From assembly GCF_003248455.1 (NCBI RefSeq), contig NZ_QFNM01000006.1, positions 1 to 64,000 of the forward strand: a stretch of 64,000 bases of DNA, in the 5' to 3' direction. The DNA is from Brevundimonas sp. (GTDB lineage: Bacteria; Pseudomonadota; Alphaproteobacteria; Caulobacterales; Caulobacteraceae). Shown one piece after another: positions 44,997 to 53,197 of this stretch. Position numbers and translations under genes: made by a program. Below the pieces are notes generated by a model that was given only the letters and a program-made list of their open reading frames with translations, did no database searches and was not told the DNA's origin. How positions within the stretch are numbered: the first letter of the stretch is position 1; each line of letters starts with the position of its first letter.

Positions 44997-46046
44997 TCAC
45001 GCCTGCGCCTCGCCCACGTCCGGTCCCTTGGCGACGTCCATTCGACCGCCCAGCGCCTTGAAGAAGCGGTCGTGCGCCGCGACGGGGTCCAGCGGTTCGG
45101 GCGCCCGCACGATGCGGGCCAGCGCCGCCTCGGCCCGCGCCCTGGCCTTGCCCTTCAGCCGGCCGGTCCCCTCGGCCACCGCCTGCATTTCCGCCAGGTC
45201 GCCGTTGCAGTGCACGACCACGTCGCAGCCGGCCTTCAGCGACCGATGCGCCCGCTGACCCAGATCGCCGCTCAGCGCCTGCATCGACAGGTCGTCGGTC
45301 AGGATCAGGCCCGAAAAGCCCAGATGCTCTCGCATCGTGCGGACCGCCTTCTTCGACTGGGTCGCCGGCCGTTTCCCGTCGATGGCGGTGAAGACGATGT
45401 GCGCCGTCATGGCCAGCGGCATGTCCGACAGGGCCTTGAACGGGGCGAAGTCCCAGCCGTCCAGCGTTTCGAAATCCGCGTGGACCGTCGGCAGGGCCTT
45501 GTGGCTGTCGGCGAAGGCCCGACCGTGTCCCGGCATATGTTTGATGCAGGGCAGCACCCCGCCCGCCAGCAGCCCCTCCGCCGCCGCCCGGCCCAGCAGG
45601 CCGACCACTGCGGGATCGGCGGCGTAGGCGCGGTCGCCGATGATGTCGTGGGCGCCGGGCGCCGGCACGTCCAGCACCGGCAGCAGATCGACGGTGATCC
45701 CGACCTCGCGCAGATCGTGCGCCATCAGACGCGCGCCCAGCCGCGCCAGTTCGCGCGCGCCGTCCAGGTCGTTCGCCGCCTTCAGATAGGCGGCGCCGGG
45801 CGGATATTTCGGCCAGTGCGGCGGCCCCATACGCTGGACCCGCCCGCCCTCCTGGTCGATCAGCACGGGCGCCTGGGCATCGCCGACGGCGGCGCGCAGG
45901 TCCTCGGTCAGCGCCCGCACCTGTTCCGGCATGTCGATGTTGCGCCGGAACAGGATGAAGCCCCACGGCCGCGCCTCGGCGAAGAAGGCGCGTTCCGCCT
46001 CCGTCAGCCGATGTCCGGCGCAGCCGTAGATGGCGGCCGAAGTCAC
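44997..46046 (-). CDS. nagZ: Beta-N-acetylhexosaminidase (NagZ)
   Basis: A cytoplasmic glycoside hydrolase family 3 enzyme that removes GlcNAc from peptidoglycan fragments in cell-wall recycling (349 aa). It has PVLIDQEGGRVQR and the family signature KHMPGHGRAFADSH, which carries the catalytic histidine loop; the nucleophile aspartate is in LILTDDLSM. It overlaps the upstream SPOR gene by 4 nt. Confidence 0.95.
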   Translation of the reverse strand: MTSAAIYGCAGHRLTEAERAFFAEARPWGFILFRRNIDMPEQVRALTEDLRAAVGDAQAPVLIDQEGGRVQRMGPPHWPKYPPGAAYLKAANDLDGARELARLGARLMAHDLREVGITVDLLPVLDVPAPGAHDIIGDRAYAADPAVVGLLGRAAAEGLLAGGVLPCIKHMPGHGRAFADSHKALPTVHADFETLDGWDFAPFKALSDMPLAMTAHIVFTAIDGKRPATQSKKAVRTMREHLGFSGLILTDDLSMQALSGDLGQRAHRSLKAGCDVVVHCNGDLAEMQAVAEGTGRLKGKARARAEAALARIVRAPEPLDPVAAHDRFFKALGGRMDVAKGPDVGEAQA

Positions 46047-46840
46047 CGAACGATGCAGTCCCGGCCCGCCGCCTTCAGCGCGTAGCAGAAGGCTGTGGCT
46101 CGCTCGCGCGACAGGCCCGAGAAAGCGGTGCGGTACAGGGTCGATCCGCTGGAGGTCGTCACCTCGGTCACGCGCTTTTCGGCGCCCGAGGCGTACTGGC
46201 CGAACCGGCCGGCGACCGCGGCGTATTCCCGGTCCGCGATCTCGGTCGAGGAGAAGGCCCCGATCTGGACCGAGGCCGAACCGCGCGCGGCGGGGGCGGC
46301 GGGCGCGGGCGTCGCGGCCGGAGGCGGGGCGGCGGGGGCCGGACGCGGCGCGGGGGCCGGGGTCGCCGGGGTCGGGGCCTTGGCGGCCGGCAGGCCCTGG
46401 CCGGTCGGGGCGACGGGCGGCGGGGCGGCGGGACGCGGCTGGGGCGTCTCGGGCGGCGGGGTGAAGGTCACGGGCGCGTCGGGCGTCTCGGTCTCGTCGC
46501 GATAGACGCGCACCCCCTCGGCCGGATCGATCGGCTGGGCGTCGATGGGCGGCGCCGTCTTCATCTCGCCCACGGGCTGACCCACGGCCGGCGGCGCGTC
46601 GGTCGAGGCGCGCATGCCCGAGCGATAGAAGAAGATCACCGCCACGATCAGCAGCAGCAGGACCACCGCGCTGACGATCAACGTCACCGGCGGCGCCTTG
46701 CCCCCGCCCGAGCCGCCCGAGCCAGAACCAATGGCGCGGCCGCTGCGCGGATCATAGCTGTTGCGACGGAACGGCAGGTCGTCGTCGGTGGGGGGCGTAT
46801 AGGCGCCCCGGCCCGGCTTGTTGTCGTCTTCGAATGACAT
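46043..46840 (-). CDS. SPOR-domain membrane protein
   Basis: A 265-aa bitopic protein: cytoplasmic N-terminus, one transmembrane helix (VTLIVSAVVLLLLIVAVIFF, about residues 52-71), a long Pro/Ala-rich linker, and a C-terminal SPOR domain (SASVQIGAFSSTEIADREYA) that binds denuded peptidoglycan at the septum. It is probably a cell-division protein. It sits between dgt and nagZ; its stop overlaps the nagZ start. Confidence 0.88.
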   Translation of the reverse strand: MSFEDDNKPGRGAYTPPTDDDLPFRRNSYDPRSGRAIGSGSGGSGGGKAPPVTLIVSAVVLLLLIVAVIFFYRSGMRASTDAPPAVGQPVGEMKTAPPIDAQPIDPAEGVRVYRDETETPDAPVTFTPPPETPQPRPAAPPPVAPTGQGLPAAKAPTPATPAPAPRPAPAAPPPAATPAPAAPAARGSASVQIGAFSSTEIADREYAAVAGRFGQYASGAEKRVTEVTTSSGSTLYRTAFSGLSRERATAFCYALKAAGRDCIVR

Positions 46841-46916
46841 GGTCGCGCTCCGCCGTCTGTCCGGCGCGAATCGGGCGCCGAACGTTCACTTTACGCCCCC
46901 ACGTCCGTCTTTCGAA

Positions 46917-48107
46917 TCACAGATCGAGGGCGAGGTCGAGGCTGAACAATTTCTGGTGGACTTCTATGGCGTAGCGGTCCGTCATGCCGGCGATATAGTC
47001 GCAGACGGCGCGCGCCCGTTGCGTCCGGTCGCTGGTCATGGCGGGCGTGCCCCATTCGGGCGGCATCACCTCCGGCTCGGCCATGAACAGTTCGAACAGT
47101 TGCGACAGCACCCGCCGCGCCTGGCTGCGCGTGCGGTTGACGCGGTAGTGGCGATACATCCGCTCGAACAGGAACTTCCTCAAGACGGCCAGGTCCAGGT
47201 GCATGGCCTGCGAGAAGTCGACCAGGGTCCGTTTCGCCGTCCGCACGTCCTCGGTCGTGACGATCCGGTCCTCCTCCAGCCGCCGCCCCGTTTCGGCCAG
47301 CACGTCCTCGACCATGACGCCGATCATCCGCCGAACGGCCTCGATGCGCAGCATACGATCGTCGATCGTGGGCCAGTCGCGACGAACCTCGGCCAGCATC
47401 GGCCCGATCAGCGGCACCTGATCCAGGTCCGACAGAGTGAACAGGCCCGCCTGCGCCCCGTCGTCCACGTCGTGGTTGTTATAGGCGATGTCGTCGGCGA
47501 TGGCGGCGCACTGGGCCTCCAGCGAGGCGAAACTGTCCAGCCGCAGGTCCCAGCCCGCCTCTCCGCCCGCGCGATAGGGCCGCACCACCGACCAGGCCGG
47601 TTCGTCCAGCCGATGCGCCACCGGCCCGTTGTGCTTGACGACCCCCTCGACCGTCTCCCAGCTCAGGTTCAGCCCGTCGAACTGCGGATAGCGGTTCTCC
47701 AGCTCGGTCACGACGCGGAAACTCTGGACATTGTGGTCGAAGCCGCCGTGCCCGGCCATCTGCACCACCAGTTCGTCCTCCCCCGCATGGGCGAACGGCG
47801 GATGGCCCAGGTCGTGGGCCAGGGCGATGGTCTCGGCCAGGTCGTCGTCCAACCTGAGCGCATGGGCCAGCGACCGCGCGATCTGGGCCACCTCCAGCGA
47901 ATGGGTCAGGCGGGTGCGGTAATGATCGCCCTCGTGCGCCACGAAGACCTGGGTCTTCTCCTTCAGCCGCCGGAACGCCGTCGCATGGATGATCCGGTCG
48001 CGGTCGCGCGCGAAGGCGGTGCGGGTGCGGCTGGGCGCCTCGAAGAAGCGGCGGCCCTTCGTCTGATCGGCGCGTTCGGCGTAGGTTGCGAGTTCGATCT
48101 GGCTCAA
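46917..48107 (-). CDS. dgt: Deoxyguanosinetriphosphate triphosphohydrolase-like protein
   Basis: An HD-domain dNTP triphosphohydrolase that controls dNTP pools (396 aa). The HD metal site is seen in LTHSLEVAQIARSLAHAL and ALAHDLGHPPFAHAGED, with GFDHNVQSFRVVT following. It is divergent from the erpA-type gene. Confidence 0.94.
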   Translation of the reverse strand: MSQIELATYAERADQTKGRRFFEAPSRTRTAFARDRDRIIHATAFRRLKEKTQVFVAHEGDHYRTRLTHSLEVAQIARSLAHALRLDDDLAETIALAHDLGHPPFAHAGEDELVVQMAGHGGFDHNVQSFRVVTELENRYPQFDGLNLSWETVEGVVKHNGPVAHRLDEPAWSVVRPYRAGGEAGWDLRLDSFASLEAQCAAIADDIAYNNHDVDDGAQAGLFTLSDLDQVPLIGPMLAEVRRDWPTIDDRMLRIEAVRRMIGVMVEDVLAETGRRLEEDRIVTTEDVRTAKRTLVDFSQAMHLDLAVLRKFLFERMYRHYRVNRTRSQARRVLSQLFELFMAEPEVMPPEWGTPAMTSDRTQRARAVCDYIAGMTDRYAIEVHQKLFSLDLALDL

Positions 48108-48169
48108 GTCATCAACTTTGCTGAGGCGGGGCCTTTGCGAACGCCCGCCCGCGCCTCATATAGGCAGGC

Positions 48170-48556
48170 GTGAGCACCGTCCAATCCACAGAACCGTCCA
48201 CACCCGCCTTCACCGTCGCCCAACGCGCGCCGGAAGGCATCGTCCTGGCCGCCAGCGCCGCCAGACGCCTGGCGAAACTGGGCGCGGCCGAGGGCAAGGC
48301 GCTGATGCTGCGCGTCGCGGTCGACGGCGGCGGCTGTTCGGGCTTCCAGTACCGGTTCGAACTGGTGGAAACGGCCGAGGACGACGACCTGCGCATCGAA
48401 CGCGACGGCCAGGCCGCCCTGGTCGACCCCGTCTCCATTCCCTTCCTGAAGAACGCCGAGATCGCCTTCGTCGACGAACTGGCCGGCGCCCAGTTCGTGG
48501 TCCGCAACCCCAACGCCGCCTCCAGCTGCGGCTGCGGCGTCAGCTTCTCGATCTGA
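48170..48556 (+). CDS. erpA: Iron-sulphur cluster insertion protein (ErpA/IscA family)
   Basis: A 128-aa A-type carrier that delivers Fe-S clusters to apo-proteins. The three cysteines are C56 (GGGCSGFQ), C120 and C122 (SSCGCG). It has a roughly 20-residue N-terminal extension; the start is a GTG. It is divergent from dgt, a common arrangement in alphaproteobacteria. Confidence 0.92.
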   Translation: MSTVQSTEPSTPAFTVAQRAPEGIVLAASAARRLAKLGAAEGKALMLRVAVDGGGCSGFQYRFELVETAEDDDLRIERDGQAALVDPVSIPFLKNAEIAFVDELAGAQFVVRNPNAASSCGCGVSFSI

Positions 48557-48579
48557 CAGGCAGAGGGCCTTCCCCTCCT

Positions 48580-48611
48580 CGTCGTCCTCGGCGCAAGGCC
48601 GAGGGTGACGG
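48580..48611. repeat. Family A palindromic repeat, single hairpin
   Basis: GTCGTCCTCGGcgcaaggCCGAGGGTGAC, one hairpin with family A tips, immediately before a family C pair. Confidence 0.6.
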
Positions 48612-48629
48612 CCGGTTACACTAGGTTGA

Positions 48630-48759
48630 ACGTCATTCCGGGGCGTCCGAAAGACGATCCCGGAACCCAGGAGGCGGACGTCAGGCCTTGGAGGCGTTCA
48701 ACAGCGCGACTGCGGCCCTGGGTTCCGGGTTCTTCGCTCCGCTCAGCCCCGGAATGACG
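48630..48759. repeat. Family C palindromic repeat pair
   Basis: CGTCATTCCGGGG and CCCCGGAATGACG form the outer arms; inner arms are ATCCCGGAACCCAG and CTGGGTTCCGGG. It closely matches the copy at 23560, differing mainly in the spacer. Confidence 0.87.
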
Positions 48760-48825
48760 CGCCGAGACACCTGTCATGAATGTCGATGAACCAATCCGCC
48801 GACCCACCGCTTGCATTTAGTCAAT

Positions 48826-48839
48826 TCCCTAATTAGGGA
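48826..48839. promoter_or_regulatory. Perfect palindrome, likely SdpR-type operator
   Basis: TCCCTAATTAGGGA lies 7 bp before the repressor ATG in an AT-rich stretch with TTGCAT upstream. Perfect symmetry at this position fits an autorepressor operator covering the promoter. Confidence 0.6.
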
Positions 48840-48846
48840 TGCGCCT

Positions 48847-49152
48847 ATGAACACCTTGTTCAAGGCCCTGTCGCATCCGGTCCGCCGCCGCATCGTCGCC
48901 ATGCTGCGCGCGGGTCCGCTGGCGTCCGGCGACATCGCCGCCGCCTTCGACATGAGCTGGCCCACCATCACAGGCCATCTTAACGCCCTGAAGGACGCCG
49001 GCCTGGTCAGCCCCGAGCGCGAGGGCCAGACCATCCGCTATCGGCTGGAAATTTCCGCCGTCGAAGAGGCCATGGCCTTTCTGATGGACATTGTTGGAAC
49101 CGGAGAGGCCGCCCCCGCCCTTTCGCACGCCGCCAAGGCGCCGCGCCGATGA
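48847..49152 (+). CDS. ArsR/SdpR-family autorepressor
   Basis: A 101-aa winged-helix repressor. KALSHPVRRRIVAMLRAG and the recognition region FDMSWPTITGHLNALKDAGL are typical of SdpR-type members; no metal-binding cysteines are present. Its stop overlaps the SdpI-like start (ATGA). The pairing suggests it represses this operon and is controlled by the membrane protein. Confidence 0.85.
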   Translation: MNTLFKALSHPVRRRIVAMLRAGPLASGDIAAAFDMSWPTITGHLNALKDAGLVSPEREGQTIRYRLEISAVEEAMAFLMDIVGTGEAAPALSHAAKAPRR

Positions 49153-49832
49153 AGGATCGCCTGTCGCTGCTGGATTATCTGACCGTCGCCGTCTTCGCCG
49201 TCCAGGCGGGATTCGCCCTGCACGTCGGACTGAACGGTCCGACCGAAAGGGTTCTGCCCATACATTGGAACGCCGCCTTCGAAATCGACGGATGGGCGTC
49301 CGGCCAAGAGTTCGCCGTGCTTCTCGGCGGCATGGCGGTGATTGGTCTGATCTCTGGCGGCGGTTTGGGCTTATACGCGATGCGCGCATCCATCTCTGGC
49401 GAATCGCCACGCGCCCGCACCCTGCGGATTGGACAGGGCGTGATCGCTTTCACCGTCGCCATCCTGGGCTTGACCATATCCGCTCAGACCTTCGGCGATC
49501 TGCCACCCGAAGGGACAGCGAGACTGTCCATGGCCGGCTTGTCGCTGATCCTCTTTGGAACCGGCGCTTTCCTCGGCCGCGTGGCGCCCAACCGGCTCGT
49601 CGGGGTGCGCACGCCCTGGAGCTACAAGAGCCGGCTGGCCTGGGACCGATCCAATCGACTGGCGGGACGGCTGCTCTTCCTTTTGGGCTTGATCGGGCTG
49701 TTCACAGCGCCTTGGACGCCTCAACCGGCGGGAACCCTGTCCCTGATCGCCGCCGCACTTGTCGCCGCCGCTCTATCGACCTTCGAAAGCTGGCGCGTGT
49801 GGCGCGCCGATCCGAACCGCCGGCCCCTCTGA
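49149..49832 (+). CDS. SdpI/DUF1648-family membrane protein
   Basis: A 227-aa protein with about six helices; the N-terminal DUF1648 part has PIHWNAAFEIDGWAS and the C-terminal SdpI part has VGVRTPWSYKSRLAWDRSNR. SdpI of Bacillus gives immunity to the SdpC toxin and sequesters SdpR; here no sdpC-like gene is seen. It overlaps the repressor by 4 nt. Confidence 0.85.
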   Translation: MKDRLSLLDYLTVAVFAVQAGFALHVGLNGPTERVLPIHWNAAFEIDGWASGQEFAVLLGGMAVIGLISGGGLGLYAMRASISGESPRARTLRIGQGVIAFTVAILGLTISAQTFGDLPPEGTARLSMAGLSLILFGTGAFLGRVAPNRLVGVRTPWSYKSRLAWDRSNRLAGRLLFLLGLIGLFTAPWTPQPAGTLSLIAAALVAAALSTFESWRVWRADPNRRPL

Positions 49833-49853
49833 CCCGTTCCAAGGACACCGCCC

Positions 49854-50789
49854 ATGTTCAGTCTCGCCGCCGCCCTCGCCGTCCTGGCCGCCGGTCCCGT
49901 CTCGACCGAGATCGCCCTGCCCGCCCAGCCCGCGCCGCTGCATGGAACCCTGCTGACGCCGTCGGACGCCTCGGCCGCGGCCGTCATCCTGCCGGGATCG
50001 GGTCCGACCGACCGGGATGGGAATAGCCCGATGGGCGTCGCGGCCGGGACCTATCGCCTGCTGGCCGAAGGTCTGGCGCAACAGGGGATCGCCACGGTCC
50101 GCATCGACAAACGCGGCATCGCCGCCAGCGCCGCCGCCGGTCCGGCCGAGGCCGATCTGCGGTTCGACGCCTATGTCGCCGACGCCCGCGCCTGGGCCGC
50201 CGAGGCCGCCTCGCGCGCGGGCCTGCCCTGCGCCTGGCTGATCGGCCATAGCGAAGGCGCCCTTGTCGCGCTGAAGGCGGTTCAAGGCGGCCCGAACGCC
50301 GACACAGACAAGATCTGCGGCCTTGTGCTGCTGTCGGGCGCCGGTCGCCCGGCGGGCGCGGTGCTGCGCGAACAGATGGCCGCCGTTCCCGAGCCGATGA
50401 AGACCCAGGCCTTCTCGATCCTGACCGAGCTTGAGGCCGGCCGGGCCGTCGCCGATACGCCGCCCGCGCTGGCGGCCCTGTTCCGCCCCTCGGTCCAGCC
50501 CTATCTGATGTCGTGGCTGCCGCTGGACCCCGCCGCCCTGATCGCACCCTACGACGGCCCGGTCTTCATCGGGCAGGGAACCACCGACCTCCAGGTCGGC
50601 GTCGCGGACGCCCAAGCCCTGGCCGCCGCCGATCCCAGGGCCACGCTGAAACTCTGGGACGGCGTCAACCACGTCCTGAAGACCGCCCCCGCCGCCCGCG
50701 CCGCCAACCTGGCGACCTACGCCGATCCCGCCCTGCCGCTCGCGCCTGGCGTCGCGGAGAATGTGGCGGCGTTCATCAAGGCGCACTGA
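49854..50789 (+). CDS. Exported serine hydrolase (alpha/beta fold)
   Basis: A 311-aa protein with a short hydrophobic N-terminus that may be a signal peptide. The nucleophile is S133 in IGHSEGAL, with ILPGSGPTDRDGNS as the oxyanion region and a C-terminal GVNHVLK histidine. It may be an esterase or peptidase. It starts 21 bp after the SdpI-like gene. Confidence 0.85.
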   Translation: MFSLAAALAVLAAGPVSTEIALPAQPAPLHGTLLTPSDASAAAVILPGSGPTDRDGNSPMGVAAGTYRLLAEGLAQQGIATVRIDKRGIAASAAAGPAEADLRFDAYVADARAWAAEAASRAGLPCAWLIGHSEGALVALKAVQGGPNADTDKICGLVLLSGAGRPAGAVLREQMAAVPEPMKTQAFSILTELEAGRAVADTPPALAALFRPSVQPYLMSWLPLDPAALIAPYDGPVFIGQGTTDLQVGVADAQALAAADPRATLKLWDGVNHVLKTAPAARAANLATYADPALPLAPGVAENVAAFIKAH

Positions 50790-50814
50790 CTGGTCCTTCC
50801 CACAGCGCGAGGGA

Positions 50815-51555
50815 TCAATCCAACGCGCCCCGCGCCTGATCCGCCAGCGCGAAAAACCTTTCCCTGACCTCGGCCGCGAAGGGGTTGTCGCGTTCGATGG
50901 CGCGGAACACCGCCGGGCTGTCGTGGCGGACCATGTCGACGGCCTGCATCAGCCGGTCGAAGCTGGCGGTGGTCATGCGCGTCGGCAGGGGCTCCATCGC
51001 CATCAACACGCGGGCGATCAGGTGGGTCAGGCCCTGGACGACGGCGGCCTCGCGGTCGTGATCCTCGGGGCTGACCTGAAAGACCTTCAGCCCCAGGGCA
51101 CGGCGGCAGAAGGCGGCGACGCGGCGGGCGTCCTTTCCACCCCGCACTTCGCACACGGCGATCCGCAGTCCGGCGATCCCGTCCTTGCCGCTCTGGGGGC
51201 CGAACAGCGGGTGGGTTCCGACGACTCTCACGCCGGGCGGCAGCCTCTCGTCCATCAGCCGCGCCGGCTTCACCTTCACCGATCCCACGTCGATCACGAG
51301 GGCGTCGGGGGACAGATGCGGGCGGATCGCGTCCAGCGTCGCCTCCAGCGCCTCGACCGGCACGGCCAGGATCACGACGGGACAGGCGGCGGCGGTCGCC
51401 AGCTCGGTCAAGGTCGCCACGCCCTCTCCGTCCGTCGCCGCCGGATCATGGGCCTTGATCTCGAACGACGGCGACAGATGCCGCGCCGTCAGCCGCCCGA
51501 AGGCGCCCAAGCCGATCAGGCCGAGGCGGGGCTTTTCAAATAGGGTCACGCCCAC
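50815..51555 (-). CDS. Prephenate/arogenate dehydrogenase family protein
   Basis: A 246-aa NAD(P)-dependent enzyme. The Rossmann loop is LGLIGLGAFGR at the N-terminus and the catalytic histidine lies in GTHPLFGP, as in TyrA. It is shorter than most TyrA proteins (about 280-300 aa). It probably acts in tyrosine synthesis. A GTG two codons in is an alternative start. Confidence 0.8.
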   Translation of the reverse strand: MGVTLFEKPRLGLIGLGAFGRLTARHLSPSFEIKAHDPAATDGEGVATLTELATAAACPVVILAVPVEALEATLDAIRPHLSPDALVIDVGSVKVKPARLMDERLPPGVRVVGTHPLFGPQSGKDGIAGLRIAVCEVRGGKDARRVAAFCRRALGLKVFQVSPEDHDREAAVVQGLTHLIARVLMAMEPLPTRMTTASFDRLMQAVDMVRHDSPAVFRAIERDNPFAAEVRERFFALADQARGALD

Positions 51556-51565
51556 GCCCCCACTC

Positions 51566-51670
51566 CCGTCATCCTAGGCCTTGTGCCTAGGATCCAGAGA
51601 CTCCGTCGAAGACGGTGCGCACCACCGACCACCGGGCGTCTGGATCCTCGGGACAAGCCCGAGGATGACG
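51566..51670. repeat. Family A palindromic repeat pair
   Basis: Left hairpin ATCCTAGGccttgtgCCTAGGAT and right hairpin ATCCTCGGGacaagCCCGAGGAT within GTCAT/ATGAC ends; the stems differ yet both pair. It lies between the dihydroorotase and the TyrA-like gene. Confidence 0.88.
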
Positions 51671-51685
51671 AAAGAAAAGAGAGCC

Positions 51686-53017
51686 TCACAGCGTCTCCAT
51701 GAACCGCACCGGCCGCCCGTGCGCCGATCCGATCAGTTCGCCGTCCTGCATCACCACCCGGCCGCGCACGACGGTCGCCATCGGCCAGCCAGTCGCCTCG
51801 ACGCCGTCGAACGGGGTCCAGCCGCAGCGCGTCGCCTGCTGGTCGTGGGTGATCGTGCGCTTCGCCTTCAGATCGACTATGGTCAGGTCGGCGTCATAGC
51901 TGACCGCCATCCGCCCCTTGTTGGCCGTGCCGAACACCCGCTGCGCCCCCGCCGAGGTGAGGTCGATGAACCGTTCCAGCGACAGTCGCCCATTGGCCAC
52001 GTGCGTCAGCATCAGCGGCACCAGCGTCTGCACCCCCGGCATCCCCGAAGGCGAGGCCGGATAGGGCTTGGCCTTCTCCTCCTTGGCGTGCGGCGCATGG
52101 TCGGAGCCCAGCACGTCGGCCACGCCCTGCTGCATCCCCCACAGCCACAGGGCGTCGACGTGCTCCTGCGACCGGATCGGCGGGTTCATCTGGGCGTAGC
52201 TGCCCAGCCGCTCATAGGCTTCCGGCGCCACCAGCGTCAGGTGCTGGGGCGTGATCTCGACGGTGGCGACATCCTTGTGGAATCGCAGATAGTCCATCTC
52301 GTCCTTGGTCGTGACGTGCAGGACGTGGATGCGCGCGCCCGTCTCCTTGGCCAGACCGACCAGACGGTGGGTCGAGCGGATGGCGCTCTCGGCGTCGCGC
52401 ACCTCCGGGTGGCTGGTCCAGTCGCCGGTGCGGGCCAGGCCGCGGCGCTCGACCAGGCGGTATTCGTCCTCGGAGTGGAAGGTGGCGCGCCGGCGCACGT
52501 TGGACAGCACCTTGCGCACCCCGTCATCGTCGGCGATCAGCAGGTCGCCGGTCGAGGCGCCCATGAAAACCTTGACCCCGCAACAGCCGGGCAGCCGCTC
52601 CAGCTCGCCCAGGTAGTCCGCATTCTCATGCGTGCCGCCGATGTAGAAGGCGTGATCGGTCCACATCCGATCCTTCGCCCGCGCCAGCTTGTCGGCCAGA
52701 GTGTCGGGGTCGGTGGTGTTGGGGTTGGTGTTCGGCATTTCGAACACGGCGACGACCCCGCCCAGGGCTGCCGCGCGGCTGCCCGTCTCCAAGTCCTCCT
52801 TCCACTCCAGCCCCGGCTCGCGGAAATGGACCTGGGTGTCGATGACGCCCGGCAGGACCGTCAGGCCGGTCGCGTCGAAAGTCTCCCCCGCCGAGGCCTG
52901 GCCCAGGTCGCCGATGAAGGCGATCTTGCCGTCGATGACGCCCACATCCGCCAGCCCGCGTCCGGCATGGTTCGCCACCTCCCCGCCGCGCACGATCAGG
53001 TCATAGGTCTGGGTCAT
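51686..53017 (-). CDS. pyrC: Dihydroorotase
   Basis: Closes carbamoyl aspartate to dihydroorotate in pyrimidine synthesis (443 aa, amidohydrolase fold). Metal ligands start at H64 with R66 in DTQVHFREPG; the carboxylated lysine is probably in CGVKVFMGAS and the catalytic aspartate in LGSDHAPH. No pyrB is adjacent, so a role as a second dihydroorotase or related cyclic amidase is possible. Confidence 0.87.
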   Translation of the reverse strand: MTQTYDLIVRGGEVANHAGRGLADVGVIDGKIAFIGDLGQASAGETFDATGLTVLPGVIDTQVHFREPGLEWKEDLETGSRAAALGGVVAVFEMPNTNPNTTDPDTLADKLARAKDRMWTDHAFYIGGTHENADYLGELERLPGCCGVKVFMGASTGDLLIADDDGVRKVLSNVRRRATFHSEDEYRLVERRGLARTGDWTSHPEVRDAESAIRSTHRLVGLAKETGARIHVLHVTTKDEMDYLRFHKDVATVEITPQHLTLVAPEAYERLGSYAQMNPPIRSQEHVDALWLWGMQQGVADVLGSDHAPHAKEEKAKPYPASPSGMPGVQTLVPLMLTHVANGRLSLERFIDLTSAGAQRVFGTANKGRMAVSYDADLTIVDLKAKRTITHDQQATRCGWTPFDGVEATGWPMATVVRGRVVMQDGELIGSAHGRPVRFMETL

Positions 53018-53057
53018 GGGCGTGTCCTGTGTGACGGGTGGCTGCTTCTAACCTTCC

Positions 53058-53185
53058 GGTCATCCCCGCGAAAGCGGGGACCCAGTTCTTTCGTTCGCAA
53101 GTCCTGTCCGAGATCGGCAGACGGGATGAATATCGACGCCGGGTCGCCCAAAGCGCTGGGTCCCCGCTTTCGCGGGGATGAGCGG
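53058..53185. repeat. Family B palindromic repeat pair
   Basis: GTCATCCCCGCgaaaGCGGGG followed by ACCCAG at the left and CTGGGTCCCCGC..GCGGGGATG at the right, inverted, with dissimilar spacer. It lies between the glycosyltransferase and dihydroorotase genes. Confidence 0.88.
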
Positions 53186-53197
53186 AAAAGAGAGGGC

